From positions 2,473,209 to 2,495,038 of the forward strand of contig BLXT01003539.1 in assembly GCA_019648995.1 (NCBI GenBank): a stretch of DNA of 21,830 nucleotides, in the 5' to 3' direction. Of this stretch, positions 12,301-18,300 are shown in pieces. Position 1 is the stretch's first letter. Each line of letters begins with the position of its first letter. The notes beneath the pieces were generated by a model. The model was given only the letters and a program-made list of their open reading frames with translations, made no database searches and was not told the origin of the DNA. The translations under genes were made by a program, and so were the position numbers. This DNA comes from Plakobranchus ocellatus (Eukaryota; Mollusca; Gastropoda; Plakobranchidae).

Positions 12301-15300
12301 AACCTCAATCACAGTTCAAGTCCTTCTAAAAATAATTAACGTTTTTTTTTGCTATCCAGATCTTCCTATTCAAGCCAACATATTCTAATTATATTAAAAT
12401 ACGATCTCTCTGACCTTTTCCAACCAGCCATATCCTGGCACTTGCGCTGAATTTGTCCGAGCCTGGGCTGGCTGGTAACCTGTGTGACACCTTTCACACC
12501 TTCCATAAATTTTGCCTCCTGAAATCAACAGCATTAAAACAACAATATGAGTAAAACAGTGAATAAAATAAAATTGCTTTGAAAAAACTTGATGATTTTT
12601 TTTCTTGGAACTTGTAAATAGCCTCTTGCACTGAAAATTTTTTTTCATATTCTTTTTTTTTGTAACTCATTCTAAATTTGTAAAAATGTGCTATTGGGAG
12701 GTCTCACAAAATGATAGGTTTAGATCCACATGAAACTTTGATACCTTTAATTTACTTATCAAATCAAGTTTTTAAAGATATTATAACTGTATACTTTCTT
12801 TTCACAGTAAAGAAGCTGCTGTAGCTTACATGTCTGCTACAGCCAAATGAAGTCCAGTACAGTGCATTGACTTAACATTGTTGATACTGCCCTTCATCAG
12901 TCTATGTCAGATGTCTACATTTATGGTTGTTTCCTGTACTTTGTGCTTTGGGACATAATTAACCAAAGAGTATCCAAGTGGTGATAAATTTTTATAAACA
13001 CTAATGTGGCTCAAAATTATCTTTCATTGGGTATGTGATACATTGTATTCTTTCAATGTTGATGGAATAGAACTCCTAGCATATGGGGATACACCAATTT
13101 GCAAAACAAGTCCCTCACTGAAATAAGCATTTAAAAAAATAAACTGTATACTCCTTACTTTGTTCTTGTTTTCTATACCATTCAATTCACTGAACTGTTT
13201 TTTATATTCAACATTGTATACGTAGCTGTCTCCCAAAATGAGTCAACCTGCCAATAGGCATCAACTTATGAAATCAATGTATTATAGTAAAGAAGTAAAA
13301 ACTTCCAATATTTAATGCAATGTTTTTATGTGTGATTTTAATTTTCTTTCCATGTCTATGGAAACTTCTCCACATAGAAAGGTCAGTTGTTTTCACCCAT
13401 CTCGTTAATAGTTTTCATTTAAAACCAACCATCCAGAACTGCAACTTGACTACAGATATGTGTAAAAAGTTTGATAAGTGGAGGAGGTGAATACTTGAAC
13501 CCACCTTTTTCACAAATTCTCGCCTCCTTTTAACTCCTCCATTTGCAGAAAGACTATCTCCATCATCATCATGCACAGTGTCATCACTTTCTGAAATGCA
13601 AACAGCGGTCAAGTATTTTTTAATTGAGACCTTCACACAAATTTACACTTGAAAATAAAAAAAATGCATTAAAATTATTCATACATCAACACATCACTAT
13701 GGTTTATTTCTTCTATTATCTTTTTTTGCATGTTCTACAAATCTTTACAAAATTCCAAACACCGGAAAAAAAAAAAGAAAAAAAAAAAAAACAAAGCGAA
13801 AAAATCTTTAACATAAGGAAGAAATGCTGAGGAAAATAAAAAGGTAGAAAATAAACCATTAGGAAAAAAAAGGGGGGATGAGAATTGCTACAAGATACCA
13901 TAACTGACAAGAAAAAGAGAGAGAGATATACCAGATAACCAGGTGTATTATTTTAGTCATGCGGCCTGTGTAATTTCATGCGTTTAGAGCCTGATCATGC
14001 AAAGCTCTTTAGTCTTTTCTTTACCAAAATCACAAACATGATGAAGATGAGATTTTAAAATTTAACCCTTACCTGTGCACCATGACGGTAAGGGCGGCGC
14101 TGACGGAGTATCTTCCTCATCCCCATATCTCTTAAACAGCTCGTCCAGATAATCCTGTTTGTAAATACCAGGTGGACGAGCCTGATGGATGAAGATTGGA
14201 AAAAAATACCATTGCATTTGCCAAAATTTCATTTGATTTGACACTTCAAGATGCTTTACAGAAGTCTTCAATTGGATACTTGCATTTAAATTTTGGGGTA
14301 TCCTGTCTGAAAATATGGCCCAGTGATACTGGAATCTATTTCACATAAGCTGCACAAAATATCTGCGATTATTCCCACTTGAAAACCTTTTTCCATCCTT
14401 ACTGCCTTGGCAATTATGAGACACTCCATCAACTGTATTTGACTCCTTATGACATATAATAAAAGCGGGGTTTTTTTTAATTCAGAAAAGACCAGCATGC
14501 TTTCAAATCAAAAGACAAGTTTGTGCACCTTGCGCTTAAATTGTCTATAAATAAGGCATGATTTTGCCCTCAGGGAAATATTTTTTTTTCCAGACAGACT
14601 TGATCTCCCAAATATTTTTGATTTTTAAGTGCAAAAGAAGTTTGTGTGGAAAAGAAAAAGAAGAAAATGCTTCCCTAGTAATTCTCTGAAATGTTTCTTT
14701 ACTTTCAAATTTCATGTTTCATTCTCCTCTTTGTACCACATTCCTGTTTGACTGTTTCATGATAGAGTGTTGTTCAAAACTCACCTGGGCAAACTGCCTC
14801 ACAGCTGCTTCCACACTGAAATAGCAATTAAAAAAAAATTAAATTAAAAGAGCCAACTTGTATGAGTGCCTGTTCTTTGAATACTTAAATTATTATCATT
14901 TCGAGTCTTTGTTACTTTTTTTTCTCTCACTTGTGTGATATATAAAAATAAAATATCAAATAGTTAATTCACATGAATTTAAAGGCATAAAATGTCTAAT
15001 GAACATAAATGCAAAACCACAGAAAAAGTATAAATTTAATCTAGCAATGCTAAATTTCACGATCAAAATTGAGATTTTCAGCAATTTTTTTCTCTCTCAA
15101 GAAAATTAAAAAAAGAAACAAAAATCATCTAAAAAATTTTATTACAATTCAATAAGTTGCAAACCTCCAAGATTCTTTCTCCACAAGATACGCAACTATC
15201 AGGAATCCTGTTCTGTTAAAACCATGAGTGCAGTGAACACCTGAGATATAACAAAACACACACACAGATAGGCAATGAGATTAGAGAGAAGAGTAACATC

Positions 15301-18300
15301 ATTTTGGTAAAGGTCACTTATCTTTTCATGCTGTTTGTTTTGGAAATTTTGTTTTAGAGAAAAAATCCCTTGGGTGAAAGTCACCCACCTTTTCATCCTA
15401 TTCTTTTTTTTTCCATATAAATCTAGATCTATGGAAAATATTTCTGGATCTATCACTCTCCAGACATACATTACATTTTAATATGTCCCATCAGACCCTT
15501 TTTTTATAGTGTATTTGAATAAAAGAAGATTAGAGGGGGAAAAAGTGAAGCAACCAATTAAATGACAATGAAATCATGATAAAAACTATATTTCAAGGAC
15601 TTTTATTTTTGTCCAACTAATTTCTTAAGGTAAGGAATCAACACTAATGCAGTAAAAGATGATTTTTCTGTAAAAGTACATCCTTTTTTTCTCTGCCTGA
15701 GACCAATTGTAGGTCAAAGATCTAAATAGGCAATGGCTGGAAATGGCATTAACTGCCACAACTCATGGCTAGACAAATATTTAACTTTTAAAGTGGTGAA
15801 GTTATACATGTTAAATGCTCCTACCCCTTCATTGTTCCTATCACTCTAGGCTTGAACCAAAGGAAATGGAATCTTCTATGAAACCTATCCTAATGTTTAG
15901 CTATCTATAACCTCACCTGTAAAATCCTCATCCCAAAAACTCCTCCACCCAAATAAGAAGTTAACTATTTGTGACCATCTCTATCGCTAGATCTACATCT
16001 TGCTAATAATTGTATGGTAACTTCAGTTATTTTGGCTCTATTTTCCTTTCAGACAAAGTCAAATACAGTAAGCAGCCACTAAATTCCAGCTGGACTATTT
16101 ATGAGTGCGAGGAAGTTAAAAATAGCACTTCCATAACCAAGGATAGGTCATTGTTTACATTAGACTTGACCCTTGATTTAAAAATATGACATCTGATACA
16201 ACAATCAGGCGGGGACAATAAATTTTATCATGACCATAGTTGTGGCAGAAGTTAAAAACAGGTGATCTAAGAAATTCTTACAATAAAGACAGAAAATGTA
16301 TGGTAAAAATTATTACCTATGACATCTAAAGGCTTTTTGCTGAGAAATTTTTCACAGAGATCCACAAAAGCTTCCGTCTGCTCTCCTGTTGGGGCTTCTG
16401 ATCGGCTGTTGATGCAGGGAAAAAAAAAGTATAGGTAAGATCTATGAAAAAGCTCTTTTAGAAACAAATAAGTGCTGTCATTTTAAAATACGAACTGAAA
16501 TTAAGCCACCAACAAACTGCTCATCTTAACTTATTTTCTTCCTTTTACAATAGCATTATCATCAATTTAATGATATGACTTGAAACCAATCTCTATGAGC
16601 CGGATGTCACATATAGCATTTTTAAGGGCAAGTGCGTCTTCTGGAGAGAGGGGTTCTGAGGTCAATTTGGGTCACCAGGTTAAATTTTGACTGCTAGTAG
16701 TTTTGTAAAGTTTGTCCAATTTGTAATCATCTGAGGAGTGTTATTGGACTTAACTTCCGCTAAAAATGTCTTCTATTGTAAATTCAAAATTGCCACCTCC
16801 AAGAGAGTTTACCAATTTTAAGAAAATGTGTCAAAATTTGCTGTTTATGCAAGCTATGTAGGCCTACTACCCCTTGAAAAACATAGGCATATTACATATT
16901 AATGAAAAGTTCAAAATCTTAGCCTTCCTATCAATGCCACCAGAAGTAACATATATGGATATCTAAATTTAGATAAATTTTTCCAAGAAGCGAGCTCCAC
17001 TCATAACCATTACCATATATGGAGCATCTGTCCTAGTTTCCACAGTTTTTACTACAATGGCGTAGATTTTGCATTGGAGACTTCCAGTTCCTTAGTTTGT
17101 GCATGACCATCAGCCCCATGAGCTGTTACTACCCAATGAAATTGACACAAAGATCTGACATCACAACGTGACACAGAGATCACCTGTTCTTATACTAATT
17201 TGTTGACATAATGCTTTGTTTGCTTTTGAATGAAGTTTTTAGCCAGTTTAGTGCATGAGTGACCACCAGCATGAACTGGACTTAAGAAAATGGCTGAAAG
17301 GAGATAGTTGCAACAGGAAGAGTTTAAGAGAGCTGAAGGAGGCCCATTATACGGAGCTGGCATCGCATAACTGATCAGAAAACAAAAATATTTTTGTTCA
17401 GACTTTATTGGCAATTTCCTCAAAATGAGTTTTTTCAGACAAATGACTTTGGTGTTTTTCATAAGGTTTGTCTGAAACTTACCAATAAGTTTTTGGGCAG
17501 TAATATCTTACTTTTCACGTAGGTTTTTTGGAATCACATCCAGAATTTTTTTTTATAAATTTGTATGTATCCCAAAATTTGATGTCTTTATATATGTTTT
17601 CAAAATTTCATGAAAATTTCCCTTTTCTGTCTAACCACAAAAACTTACGTGAAAAACCTCAAATTTAGCATAAGAACATATTCCCGTTTTAAAAAAGTTG
17701 ATATCTTATTTAGTTCCAAAGTTATAAGACTTTGAAAATTATGTTTATATCCAAGATGCTTGACATTTTTTTCTGTTGCTTTGCCAACAATAATTGAAAA
17801 AAAAAAAAGGAATTTTGGTTGTTTATATCAATTTTTGGAGGTCATATAACAAATAAACCATTAACAAAGATATCATTTAAGAAATAAAGAAAATCACCCC
17901 TGTGTGCAGCACTTGCCCTTAAGAAAAAAAATTTTGATTTTGTTTTTAATCTCTTTATAATGCTCCAGCTTTACCAGCTTTAATCTTCGTACAAATTCAA
18001 CAGATCTGTATCAAGATTGCATCATTACAAACCCCACAGCATACAATTTCAGTAGGTTGGTTAAATTATAGGGCAACAGTCTTCAGTGGTTTAAAATATC
18101 CATATAGCATTGAGAGACCTTAGTCTCTTACTTCAGAATTAATCTCAATAACATTTGTAGAAATTAAGGTCTCATGAATTTGTATTGCTATGTGCTGCAG
18201 TCCATAGAAAATCAGGCTGTCATAAAAATTTGCTCCAACAGAATTGGGGGCACTGTACTTAAACTCCATCTTTTCCTCACAGGGACAATGCAAAGTCTAT

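Larger units (their letters stand above)
9308..12414 (-). other. RNGTT intron 8 (3.1 kb, largest, repeat-rich)
   Basis: Bounded by GTCAGA and TTTTCAG. It separates the start of the guanylyltransferase domain from the active-site lysine exon. Between 9843 and 11035 it holds a cluster of degenerate repeats with the core TTACAGGTAAGGCA...GATGACAATGA, a 54-nt-arm foldback, and a high density of AGATCT words. A run of 19 A lies at 9458-9476. Confidence 0.85.

Noticed and set aside
12394-12648. Minus-strand open frame with CxRC-like residues ([15 protein letters not shown]).
   Set aside because: It is the wrong frame of RNGTT exon 8; the true frame one base over matches the capping enzyme.
13716-13910. 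Phe/Leu-rich minus-strand open frame that looks like a small membrane protein.
   Set aside because: It is the complement of an A/G-rich simple-sequence tract in intron 6.
16256-17187. AACAGGTGATCT and its reverse complement AGATCACCTGTT about 0.9 kb apart.
   Set aside because: A 12-bp inverted match is expected several times by chance in this window, and the pair encloses conserved exon 3, so it is not an element boundary.
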